Shown here one piece after another: positions 1 through 5,122 of a stretch of 6,589 nucleotides of DNA. How positions within the stretch are numbered: position 1 is the stretch's first letter; each line of letters starts with the position of its first letter. The stretch is from an uncultured Phascolarctobacterium sp. (GTDB taxonomy: Bacteria > Bacillota > Negativicutes > Acidaminococcales > Acidaminococcaceae). The notes below the pieces were generated by a model that saw only the letters and a list, made by a program, of their open reading frames with translations, was not told where the DNA came from and searched no databases. The translations under genes were made by a program, and so were the position numbers. The DNA lies in the NCBI GenBank assembly GCA_949287345.1, contig CASEGD010000083.1, positions 1 to 6,589 of the forward strand, given 5' to 3'.

Positions 1-484
1 TTAAAAACGGGAACAGCAGCGCGCATTGCAGCAAAATTTCATCGCGCGTGGCGTAAATGCTGCTTAATGACGTGGTGCCGCGCAGCCATACGCCGCCCGG
101 CGAACCGGCAACCTTCATATAAAGGTCAAACACGTACCAGGTCTGGTTGCCGTTAGTGACAGTCTGCAAAAGTTCGGATTTAAATTCCGTCTGCGGCAGC
201 TGCATTGGCGTTAGACCGGCAATTAAACTGCCGCCAGCGTCATACACGGCCAGCATTACGCCGTCGTGCAGAAAGTCCAGGTCGTCAAGGCGCAGGCTGC
301 CGTCGCGCCGTAGTTCAAGGCTGCTGGCGTTGCCGTAAACCTCGTTTTCAAGGTCGTCCTGCAAATTAAGCAGCAGCACGTCGTCGGCAGCGTACAGCAC
401 GGCGGCAAAAATAACGCTTAAAACCGCCATTATCAGCCCGGTGTACCACAGCGTTACCTTCATTTTTACGGAAAGAGCTTTCAT
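1..484 (-). CDS. Sensor histidine kinase, N-terminal part (runs off left edge)
   Basis: Sequence: the reading frame starts at ATG (complement of 482-484) and stays open to position 1, giving 161 codons. Residues 1-9 are a short basic cytoplasmic stretch (MKALSVKMK). Residues about 10-32 form a hydrophobic first membrane helix beginning VTLWYTGLIM. Residues about 33-148 are a polar, acidic extracytoplasmic domain. A second membrane helix appears to begin near residue 151 (LLQCALLFPF) at the window edge. HAMP, phosphoacceptor-His and ATPase domains would lie outside the window. Family knowledge: the 'K-x-T-L-W-Y-T' opening before helix 1 is typical of kinases paired with OmpR-type regulators. 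Context: its start codon overlaps the stop of the upstream response regulator (ATGA), so the two are almost certainly one transcript with translational coupling; the regulator's AAGGAGG-like tail at 486-492 serves as ribosome binding site. The sensed signal is unknown. Confidence 0.85.
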   Translation of the reverse strand, partial: MKALSVKMKVTLWYTGLIMAVLSVIFAAVLYAADDVLLLNLQDDLENEVYGNASSLELRRDGSLRLDDLDFLHDGVMLAVYDAGGSLIAGLTPMQLPQTEFKSELLQTVTNGNQTWYVFDLYMKVAGSPGGVWLRGTTSLSSIYATRDEILLQCALLFPFL

Positions 485-1155
485 TTTTCCTCCTTCAGAA
501 CGTAACCTGCGCCGCGGATGGTGTGCAGCAGTTTTTTATCAAAGCCCGCGTCAATTTTTTTGCGCAGATAGCGGATGTAGACATCGACGACGTTGGAGCC
601 GCCCTCGAAATCATAATTCCAGACATGGTTTTCTATTTTTTCGCGCGAGAGGACGCGCCCCTGATTGCGCAAAAGATATTCCAGTACTGCGAACTCCTTG
701 GAGGACAGGGTAATTTCCTTTCCTTCGCGGATAACGGTGCGGCTGTTCAAATCCATAGTTAAACCGGCATATTCCAGCACGTTGGTGGTCTGCCCCGTGC
801 GGCGGCGTACCAGAACGCGCAGGCGTGCCAGAAGCTCATCAAAGGCAAAGGGTTTGACAAGGTAATCATCCGCACCGGCGTCCAGCCCGCGCACTTTATT
901 TTCCAAACTGTCCAGAGCCGTCAGCAGCAAAACATGGGTACTGTCGCCTTTGGAGCGCATTCTTTTTAAAAGTTCCAGCCCGTCGATGCCGGGCAGCATA
1001 ATATCAAGCACCACGGCGTCGTAGCTTGCCATTTGCAGATAATGCTCCGCATCAAGCCCGTCGCCGCAGGCATCTACACTATAACCGCTGCTTTGCAGCT
1101 GTTTTTTTAAGGCGTCCAGTAAATCCGGCTCGTCTTCAACAATTAAAATCCTCAT
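481..1155 (-). CDS. OmpR/PhoB-family response regulator
   Basis: This 224-residue protein is the transcription factor of the two-component pair. Its receiver domain (about 1-115) shows the acidic pair E7/D8, the phosphoacceptor D51 in VVLDIMLPG, T79 in LLLTA, and K101 in the LVKPF motif, so all key residues are present. The C-terminal winged-helix DNA-binding domain (about 125-221) has the usual ITLSSKEFAVLEYLL segment, the recognition helix around NVVDVYIRYLRKKI and the closing HTIRGAGYVL hairpin. Full length is normal for the family. The start is fixed by an AAGGAGGTG ribosome binding site at 1160-1168, four bases before the ATG. It is the first gene of a minus-strand operon with the overlapping kinase and is divergent from a secreted PepSY protein, which is a likely target. 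Family membership is certain; the specific ortholog (CusR-, QseB- or CiaR-like) cannot be decided here. Confidence 0.95.
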   Translation of the reverse strand: MRILIVEDEPDLLDALKKQLQSSGYSVDACGDGLDAEHYLQMASYDAVVLDIMLPGIDGLELLKRMRSKGDSTHVLLLTALDSLENKVRGLDAGADDYLVKPFAFDELLARLRVLVRRRTGQTTNVLEYAGLTMDLNSRTVIREGKEITLSSKEFAVLEYLLRNQGRVLSREKIENHVWNYDFEGGSNVVDVYIRYLRKKIDAGFDKKLLHTIRGAGYVLKEEK

Positions 1156-1159
1156 AAGG

Positions 1160-1185
1160 CACCTCCTTATAGCATTATTATAACA
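1160..1185 (-). promoter_or_regulatory. Promoter and ribosome binding site of the two-component operon
   Basis: On the minus strand TGT-TATAAT (1185 down to 1177) forms an extended -10 element with a perfect hexamer. No good -35 is seen at 17 bp spacing, only T-rich sequence, and the extended TG may compensate. Transcription would start near 1170, giving a leader of only about 15 nt that contains the AAGGAGGTG ribosome binding site at 1168-1160. Confidence 0.6.
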
Positions 1186-1224
1186 TACCGGAAATTTTAA
1201 AATAATTTTTAAAAACTTTTTTCT

Positions 1225-1241
1225 TTTAATTTTTCTTTAAT
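1225..1241 (+). promoter_or_regulatory. Candidate response-regulator site: TTTAAT-N5-TTTAAT
   Basis: Two identical TTTAAT hexamers lie at 1225-1230 and 1236-1241, an 11-bp period (one helical turn). The downstream copy ends 10 bp before the -10 box of the PepSY gene, overlapping the place where a -35 would be. OmpR/PhoB-family dimers bind such head-to-tail repeats; the streptococcal regulator CiaR uses the closely similar TTTAAG-N5-TTTAAG. Further TTTAAA motifs at 1196 and 1208 might be weaker sites or just AT-rich sequence. Binding by the adjacent regulator is inferred. Confidence 0.5.
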
Positions 1242-1251
1242 CTTTCTCAGC

Positions 1252-1257
1252 TATAAT
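1252..1257 (+). promoter_or_regulatory. -10 box of the PepSY gene promoter
   Basis: TATAAT is perfect, and transcription would begin near 1264, giving a 66-nt leader. The expected -35 position (1229-1234, ATTTTC) does not resemble TTGACA, which suggests activation through the overlapping TTTAAT direct repeat. Confidence 0.65.
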
Positions 1258-1267
1258 TAAGACAAAG

Positions 1268-1311
1268 ATAAGGGAACACCTTAAAAAAAGCAATAAGGAC
1301 AGACCTTAAAA
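1268..1311 (+). repeat. Tandem leader repeat ATAAGG-N4-ACCTTAAAA (two copies, two small hairpins)
   Basis: The leader of the PepSY gene contains two copies of ATAAGG-N4-ACCTTAAAA, at 1268-1286 and 1293-1311, with a 25-nt period. Each contains an inverted repeat TAAGG-N5-CCTTA (1269-1283 with loop GAACA; 1294-1308 with loop ACAGA). The CCTTA of copy 1 could equally pair with the TAAGG of copy 2, and the CCTT of copy 2 with AAGG (1315-1318) of the ribosome binding site. Either tandem short RNA hairpins or a pair of palindromic protein sites could explain it. The stems are only 5 bp, so stability is marginal. Confidence 0.55.
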
Positions 1312-1329
1312 TAAAAGGAGGAACTCAAA

Positions 1330-1830
1330 ATGTTAAAACTCACCGGCAAAAAATTAACCGCTCTCGCAGTAGCAGCAATCTCTACCTTAACCATCAGCGC
1401 AACCGCTTTCGCAGCAGGCTTCACCATGGCAGACGCTCAAAGCATGGCAGCTAAGCTTGTACCGGCCAGCGCAACTCACGTAGGCACTCAGGAAGACTTC
1501 GACGAATACGAATTCAAATTCTTCGACAGCACTACCGTAACCAGCTACGAAGTTGAAGTAAGCAAATTCACCCAGGCGGTTAAAGAATATAAAATGGAAG
1601 CCGAGATGGCAATGGGCAGCCGCAACATCGTGCTCTCCGCAGCAGACGCGCAGGCAGTAGTAACCAGCGAATACCCCAACGCAAGCTTCCACAAAGTAAA
1701 ACTTGATATGGACGACGGCCTGTACGAATATGAACTGAAATTCGTGACACCGGAACTCCGCGGCGAAATGGTACTGAACCCTGAAACCGGCGCAGTACTT
1801 GAAAAAGAACTCCGCTACAACGTACGTTAA
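1330..1830 (+). CDS. Secreted PepSY-like repeat protein
   Basis: This 166-residue protein has a classic signal peptide: basic start (MLKLTGKK), hydrophobic core to about residue 25, and a cleavage site after AFA (28) or one residue later. The mature part has two PepSY-like halves. The second (about 103-166) matches best: a helix (LSAADAQAVVTSEYP), a strand YEYELKFV, and the closing turn in which LNPETGAVLEKE resembles the family's 'DA-x-TG-x-V'. The first (about 33-95) keeps the helix and the EYEFKFF strand but lacks the TG turn. PepSY domains are thought to bind or inhibit peptidases or act as envelope chaperones; the exact role here is unknown. Start choice is supported by AGGAGG at 1316-1321. 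All Phe codons are TTC, and Ala/Val favour GCA/GTA, unlike the neighbours, which suggests high expression. It is monocistronic, ended by a terminator, and divergent from the two-component operon. Confidence 0.85.
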   Translation: MLKLTGKKLTALAVAAISTLTISATAFAAGFTMADAQSMAAKLVPASATHVGTQEDFDEYEFKFFDSTTVTSYEVEVSKFTQAVKEYKMEAEMAMGSRNIVLSAADAQAVVTSEYPNASFHKVKLDMDDGLYEYELKFVTPELRGEMVLNPETGAVLEKELRYNVR

Positions 1831-1840
1831 GTAAATAACA

Positions 1841-1867
1841 AAAGCCTGCACGCACTGTGCAGGCTTT
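1841..1867 (+). terminator. Intrinsic terminator of the PepSY gene
   Basis: An 11-bp perfect stem AAAGCCTGCAC (1841-1851) pairs with 1857-1867 around a GCACT loop, 10 bases after the stop codon. The 3' arm ends TTT and is followed by AACTTTT, an interrupted U-tract. Confidence 0.85.
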
Positions 1868-1888
1868 AACTTTTGCTTTGGCAGATAT

Positions 1889-1916
1889 AAAAAACGGCAG
1901 CCGTAAAGCTGCCGTT
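1889..1916 (-). terminator. Intrinsic terminator of purC
   Basis: A 9-bp perfect stem (AACGGCAGC at 1893-1901 with GCTGCCGTT at 1908-1916, 6-base loop) lies 16 bp beyond the purC stop. On the minus strand it runs into TTTTTT (1894-1889), a good U-tract. On the plus strand it is followed by AAATTTTT, so it may act as a backup terminator for the PepSY transcript. Confidence 0.85.
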
Positions 1917-1932
1917 AAATTTTTGGCGTTAA

Positions 1933-2616
1933 TTATTTGCCGAGGATGATAGAAGTTAAGGTTACAGGGTCAACATATTTGCCGTCTTTGTAAACGCGCA
2001 TGTTGCCGCTGGCGATTTCGTCGATGAGGATTACTTCGCCGTTGTGGTAACCAAATTCAAATTTGATGTCGTACAGGTCAAGGCCGAGTTTAGCCAGGTC
2101 TGCAGCAACGATTTTGGTAATTTTCAGGGTCTGTTCTTTCAGGCTCTTGTAGTCTTCGTGGCTCATAACGCCAAGTACAACGAGAGCGTCTTCGGTAACC
2201 AGCGGATCGCCTTTAGCGTCGTCTTTGAAGGTGGTTTCAACATAGCCGCCTTCAATAGCGGTGCCGTCGGCAATATAATCGCCGTAACGGCGGATGAAGC
2301 TGCCGGTTGCTTTTAAGCGGCAGATAACTTCAAGGCCTTTGCCGAATACTTTGCAGGGAAGGACTTCCATGGTAGCGTTGTCGATATCAGCGCTTACATA
2401 GTGGGTTTTAATGCCTTCTTTTTTAAGGATTTCAAAGAAGTGGATAGAGGTTTCGAGGTTAGCTTTGCCGATGCCGTCGATGGTCAGGCCGATGCTGTTT
2501 TCGCCCGGGTCGAACACGCCGTCTTTACCGGTGCAGTCATCTTTAAATTTTAACAGTACGTTGCCGTTTTCAAGCTGGAAAACGGTTTTGGTTTTGCCTT
2601 CGTAAATTTTTTCCAT
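1933..2616 (-). CDS. purC: SAICAR synthetase (phosphoribosylaminoimidazole-succinocarboxamide synthase)
   Basis: PurC joins CAIR with aspartate using ATP to give SAICAR in de novo purine synthesis, in the cytosol. Taken from the ATG at 2616 the protein has 227 residues. Recognisable motifs are YEGKTK (5-10) near the ATP site, LKFKDD (22-27), [11 protein letters not shown] (102-112, equivalent to the RxxAGSxxKR substrate loop), [10 protein letters not shown] (131-140), DIKFEFG (183-189) and [12 protein letters not shown] (197-208). An in-frame ATG at 2637 lies upstream, but the AAAGGAG ribosome binding site (2628-2634) falls inside that extension and the family begins at this Met, so 2616 is preferred. 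The end is divergent: the usual DExSPDxxRLWD is replaced by [14 protein letters not shown], and the tail after DE is shorter than I recall for E. coli PurC. It stands alone rather than in a pur operon. Confidence 0.93.
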   Translation of the reverse strand: MEKIYEGKTKTVFQLENGNVLLKFKDDCTGKDGVFDPGENSIGLTIDGIGKANLETSIHFFEILKKEGIKTHYVSADIDNATMEVLPCKVFGKGLEVICRLKATGSFIRRYGDYIADGTAIEGGYVETTFKDDAKGDPLVTEDALVVLGVMSHEDYKSLKEQTLKITKIVAADLAKLGLDLYDIKFEFGYHNGEVILIDEIASGNMRVYKDGKYVDPVTLTSIILGK

Positions 2617-2661
2617 AAATTTTGTTGCTCCTTTCAAACTAAGCGGAATAACTATAAAAAT

Positions 2662-2690
2662 ATTATATACTTATGTTCTTTACATAGCAA
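2662..2690 (-). promoter_or_regulatory. purC promoter
   Basis: On the minus strand TTGCTA (2690-2685), a 17-bp spacer and a perfect TATAAT (2667-2662) form a good sigma-A type promoter. Transcription would begin near 2655, leaving a leader of about 40 nt, too short for a purine riboswitch. Confidence 0.8.
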
Positions 2691-2717
2691 GAGTTGTAAC
2701 AAAATTTATATCAGCTT

Positions 2718-2733
2718 AAAATGTATACATTTT
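2718..2733. promoter_or_regulatory. 16-bp perfect palindrome, candidate operator
   Basis: AAAATGTATACATTTT is a perfect dyad with a TGTATACA core. It lies 27 bp upstream of the purC -35 and 133 bp upstream of the autotransporter -35. Its form suits a dimeric helix-turn-helix regulator. No regulator gene for it is in the window, and which promoter it serves is unknown. Confidence 0.45.
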
Positions 2734-2866
2734 GTGAACGGCACTTTAAAACGCCAAAAAGCGGATAAAAAATCGTTTTGGCAGGGTCAGAAGTGATTTC
2801 TTTGTGAAATACCGCCGATTGTGTAACTACCTTTACAAAAATAATTCCTATAAAATTGGTAGAAAT

Positions 2867-2895
2867 TTGCTATTTGCTTTGAGATAGCGTATAAT
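2867..2895 (+). promoter_or_regulatory. Promoter upstream of the autotransporter
   Basis: TTGCTA (2867-2872), a 17-bp spacer and perfect TATAAT (2890-2895) give a predicted start near 2902. The hexamers and spacing are identical to those of the purC promoter. The resulting transcript has a leader of about 120 nt before the autotransporter ATG. Confidence 0.8.
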
Positions 2896-2916
2896 TAAAT
2901 CATAGACAAGGAAACA

Positions 2917-2955
2917 ACTAAATACAAACTTAGTCGGATATATTTTATAACTAAG
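2917..2955 (+). promoter_or_regulatory. Leader stem-loop with alternative pairing
   Basis: CTTAGT (2929-2934) pairs perfectly with ACTAAG (2950-2955); inside, TATA (2939-2942) pairs with TATA (2946-2949), leaving a bulged CGGA. TTAGT (2930-2934) can instead pair with ACTAA (2917-2921), so two exclusive folds exist. It ends immediately before the terminator stem. Folding is by eye. Confidence 0.5.
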
Positions 2956-3001
2956 ACATCTCCTTCAAAGTTACATTATTGAAGGGGATGTTTTCTTTTT
3001 T
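2956..3001 (+). terminator. Intrinsic terminator inside the autotransporter leader
   Basis: A 13-bp stem (2956-2968 with 2979-2991, one U-G wobble, 10-base loop) is followed by TTTTCTTTTTT (2991-3001). It lies after the promoter and only 20 bases before the start codon, and no second promoter fits between. It is therefore either a conditional attenuator or the 3' end of an approximately 100-nt small RNA (about 2902-3001). Confidence 0.8.
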
Positions 3002-3021
3002 ACCGGAAAAGAGGTGTTAAA

Positions 3022-5085
3022 ATGAAAAAACAATATAGATTTTTAACGATGGGCGCGCTGATGGGCTTACTTTTAACCGGCGTAATGCCGCAGGCACAGG
3101 CGCAGGATTTGAATTTAGGCGGCACGGATAACGGCAGGCAGGTTGAAGTGCATGCAGGTGAAACTTACGGCATGGTTTACGCTGCGGCGGATGGTTTTGC
3201 TAATGATATTGACAGCTGGGCGCAGGACCATAATGCTGCGGTTTCGGGTGGGCAGGCAAAAATGACCGGCGGCGAAGTATTTAATATCTACGGCGGTTCG
3301 GCTTATGCTTTTATCAGCAAAAACCTTAGTGCCGATGCTTCCGCCAATAATATAAATATTACGGGCGGCACGGTGTATTCAGCTGTGTTTGGCGGCGTAG
3401 CGCATGGGCACGGGGCAAAGGCAAACGGCAATGAAATAGTTATCAGCGGCGGCAATCTTGGCGGCGGATATTCTACCTATTCTGTTGTTGGCGGGCTGGC
3501 AAGCAGCTCGGGCGACGGCACAAGCGCAATTGCAAATTATAATAAAATTACGGTAACAGGCGGCACTTTAGCCAGCGGCATTTACGGCGCTTCGGTGGAG
3601 GCAAAAAAAGGTGCTTCTGCGCAGGCGGTTGGTAATACCATCAGCATCGGCGGCGAAGCTAAAGTAAGCGGTGATGTTTACGGTGCGTTTATCTGGAATG
3701 CGGCCGATGTAAAAGATATGGAAGTGCATGATAACAGTATAAATATCAGCGGCAATGCCGATATCAGCAATGCTAAACTGTCAGGTTCCAATATCAACAA
3801 CACCGGAAATGTCCTTACGGTTGATGGTTGGCGCGGTAATGTGCAGAGCGTCAACAATTTTGATACTGTAAAATTTGAAAATCTTGACTGGCAGGACAAT
3901 GAAATCATTATGGATATCGCCGACGGTGAACACAGCAAATTAAACGCAGCGCATGTCGAAGCCGACCACATTCATTTTAATGGAAGCGACGGCATCGACG
4001 TTAATGACGAAATTACTTTAATCAAAGCTGACGATAACAAGTTGGACGTTAACGCTTCCGAAATCCGCTCCGGCGGCTTTACGGCAGGCGTGGCGGCAGA
4101 AGGCGACGGCGAAGCCGTTATGGAAAACGGGCAGCTTGTTTATAAAATCACCGGTCTGCATACGGCAAAGCAAACCAGACTTGTTGCCGAAAACCGCGCA
4201 GTTGCGGCGGCGTTTGTCAACCAGGGCACGGACTTAATCAGCGACAGTCTTGACGCTTTAAGCCGCGGCGGCAGCTACGGCATTAAAACCTTTGCTGCGG
4301 TACACGGCAACGCCAGCAAATATGACGTGAACAGCGATATCAAAATCAACGGCTGGAGCACGATTGCAGGCGTCGGCAACGCGGCGCAGTTTAACAACGG
4401 TGACGAGTTCAGCTGGGGCGTGTTTTACGAAAACGGCAGCGGCAACTACCGTACCTACAACAGCTTTAACGATGAGTTTTTCCGCGGCGACGGCAGCCTT
4501 GTTTATAACGGCGGCGGTGCGGCGGCGCGCTACCAAAATGCGCATGGCGTTTATACAGAAGCAAGCCTGCGTGCCGGTATGCTGAAAAGCGAAATGAGCA
4601 ATGCTTTAAGCGACGGCACGGATACCTACGGTTATGAAAGCGACGCCAACTACTACGGCGCGCATATCGGTGTGGGGCAGGTTATACCGCTGGGCAAAGG
4701 CAGCAGCCTTGATGTGTATGGCAAGTTCTTCCATACTTACACCGAAGGCGACAGCTTTACCGTTGCCGGTGATGAATTCAGTTTTGACGGCGTTACCAGT
4801 GACCGTCTGCGCATAGGCGCAAGGATAAACGCCAATGAGGCGGACAAGTTCAGCGCTTATTACGGACTGGCTTACGAATATGAGTTTAACGGCGACGCCA
4901 AAATGCGCGCGGCAGGCCTGGACGCACCGGAACAGAGCCTGAAAGGCAGCAGCTACATGGCGGAAGCAGGCGTAAATTACAAACCTTCGCCCGAGAGCCC
5001 ATGGAGCCTTGACCTGAATGTTCGCGGCTATGCCGGCGAGCGCGAAGGCGCGAGCGTCAGCTTACAGGCAAGCTATGCGTTTTAA
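3022..5085 (+). CDS. Autotransporter (type Va secretion) with repeat passenger
   Basis: This 687-residue protein has three parts. A signal peptide (1-27) ends AQA|QD. The passenger (about 28-375) contains glycine-rich units with consensus N-x-I-x-I-(S/T)GG-x(5-8)-(V/I)-(Y/F)G, at roughly 80, 110, 138, 174, 205 and 238, suggesting a beta-helix. A predicted linker helix (about 380-412, including NRAVAAAFVNQGTDLI) leads into the translocator barrel (about 418-687), whose alternating strands end LQASYAF; a terminal aromatic residue is the usual signal for outer-membrane insertion. No serine-protease GDSGS, lipase or other catalytic motif is visible in the passenger, so adhesion or surface-structure roles are the fallback. 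The start has an AGAGGTG ribosome binding site (3010-3016). Transcription appears to pass through a leader terminator. The gene is monocistronic and convergent with the antiporter. The family is clear; the ligand is unknown. Confidence 0.92.
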   Translation: MKKQYRFLTMGALMGLLLTGVMPQAQAQDLNLGGTDNGRQVEVHAGETYGMVYAAADGFANDIDSWAQDHNAAVSGGQAKMTGGEVFNIYGGSAYAFISKNLSADASANNINITGGTVYSAVFGGVAHGHGAKANGNEIVISGGNLGGGYSTYSVVGGLASSSGDGTSAIANYNKITVTGGTLASGIYGASVEAKKGASAQAVGNTISIGGEAKVSGDVYGAFIWNAADVKDMEVHDNSINISGNADISNAKLSGSNINNTGNVLTVDGWRGNVQSVNNFDTVKFENLDWQDNEIIMDIADGEHSKLNAAHVEADHIHFNGSDGIDVNDEITLIKADDNKLDVNASEIRSGGFTAGVAAEGDGEAVMENGQLVYKITGLHTAKQTRLVAENRAVAAAFVNQGTDLISDSLDALSRGGSYGIKTFAAVHGNASKYDVNSDIKINGWSTIAGVGNAAQFNNGDEFSWGVFYENGSGNYRTYNSFNDEFFRGDGSLVYNGGGAAARYQNAHGVYTEASLRAGMLKSEMSNALSDGTDTYGYESDANYYGAHIGVGQVIPLGKGSSLDVYGKFFHTYTEGDSFTVAGDEFSFDGVTSDRLRIGARINANEADKFSAYYGLAYEYEFNGDAKMRAAGLDAPEQSLKGSSYMAEAGVNYKPSPESPWSLDLNVRGYAGEREGASVSLQASYAF

Positions 5086-5089
5086 AAAC

Positions 5090-5120
5090 AAACTCCCCCG
5101 CCAAAAGCGGGGGAGTTTTT
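5090..5120. terminator. Bidirectional terminator between convergent genes
   Basis: A 12-bp GC-rich stem (AAACTCCCCCGC at 5090-5101 with 5107-5118, CAAAA loop) is followed on the plus strand by TTTTT and on the minus strand by GTTTTT. It starts 4 bases after the autotransporter stop and lies just beyond the antiporter stop (5123), so it can serve both genes. Confidence 0.93.
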
Positions 5121-5122
5121 AG

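Larger units (their letters stand above)
2638..3021. other. purC / autotransporter divergent regulatory spacer
   Basis: This AT-rich stretch has no supportable coding sequence on either strand. It holds the purC promoter, the 16-bp palindrome, the autotransporter promoter, and a structured leader with an intrinsic terminator. Between 2734 and 2866 I see only weak inverted repeats, GCCAAAA/TTTTGGC (2753-2759, 2776-2782) and CTACC/GGTAG (2827-2831, 2858-2862). Confidence 0.8.

Noticed and set aside
441..762. Plus-strand open frames across the kinase/regulator junction
   Set aside because: They overlap conserved regulator sequence on the other strand and encode low-complexity Arg/Phe-rich peptides without family resemblance.
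1387..1851. Long minus-strand open frame opposite the PepSY gene (154 codons)
   Set aside because: Its predicted protein is rich in Phe, Tyr, Cys and His with no domain, as expected from the antisense of a codon-biased gene, and it would run through the terminator hairpin.
2617..2637. Upstream purC start giving seven extra residues
   Set aside because: The extension contains the ribosome binding site for the ATG at 2616, and PurC proteins begin at that Met.
2623..2661. Possible purine riboswitch in the purC leader
   Set aside because: The predicted leader is only about 40 nt and shows no three-way junction or conserved purine-aptamer loops.
2753..2782. GCCAAAA/TTTTGGC inverted repeat
   Set aside because: It is a 7-bp AT-rich stem with a 16-base loop, no U-tract and no gene end nearby, so it is not a convincing terminator or operator.
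3603..3609. A7 run in the passenger as a phase-variation tract
   Set aside because: Seven adenines are common in this AT-rich context and too short to argue for programmed slippage.
4483..4491. RGD tripeptide in the autotransporter (residues 488-490)
   Set aside because: It lies in the translocator barrel rather than the passenger, and a single RGD is common by chance; integrin binding cannot be argued from it.
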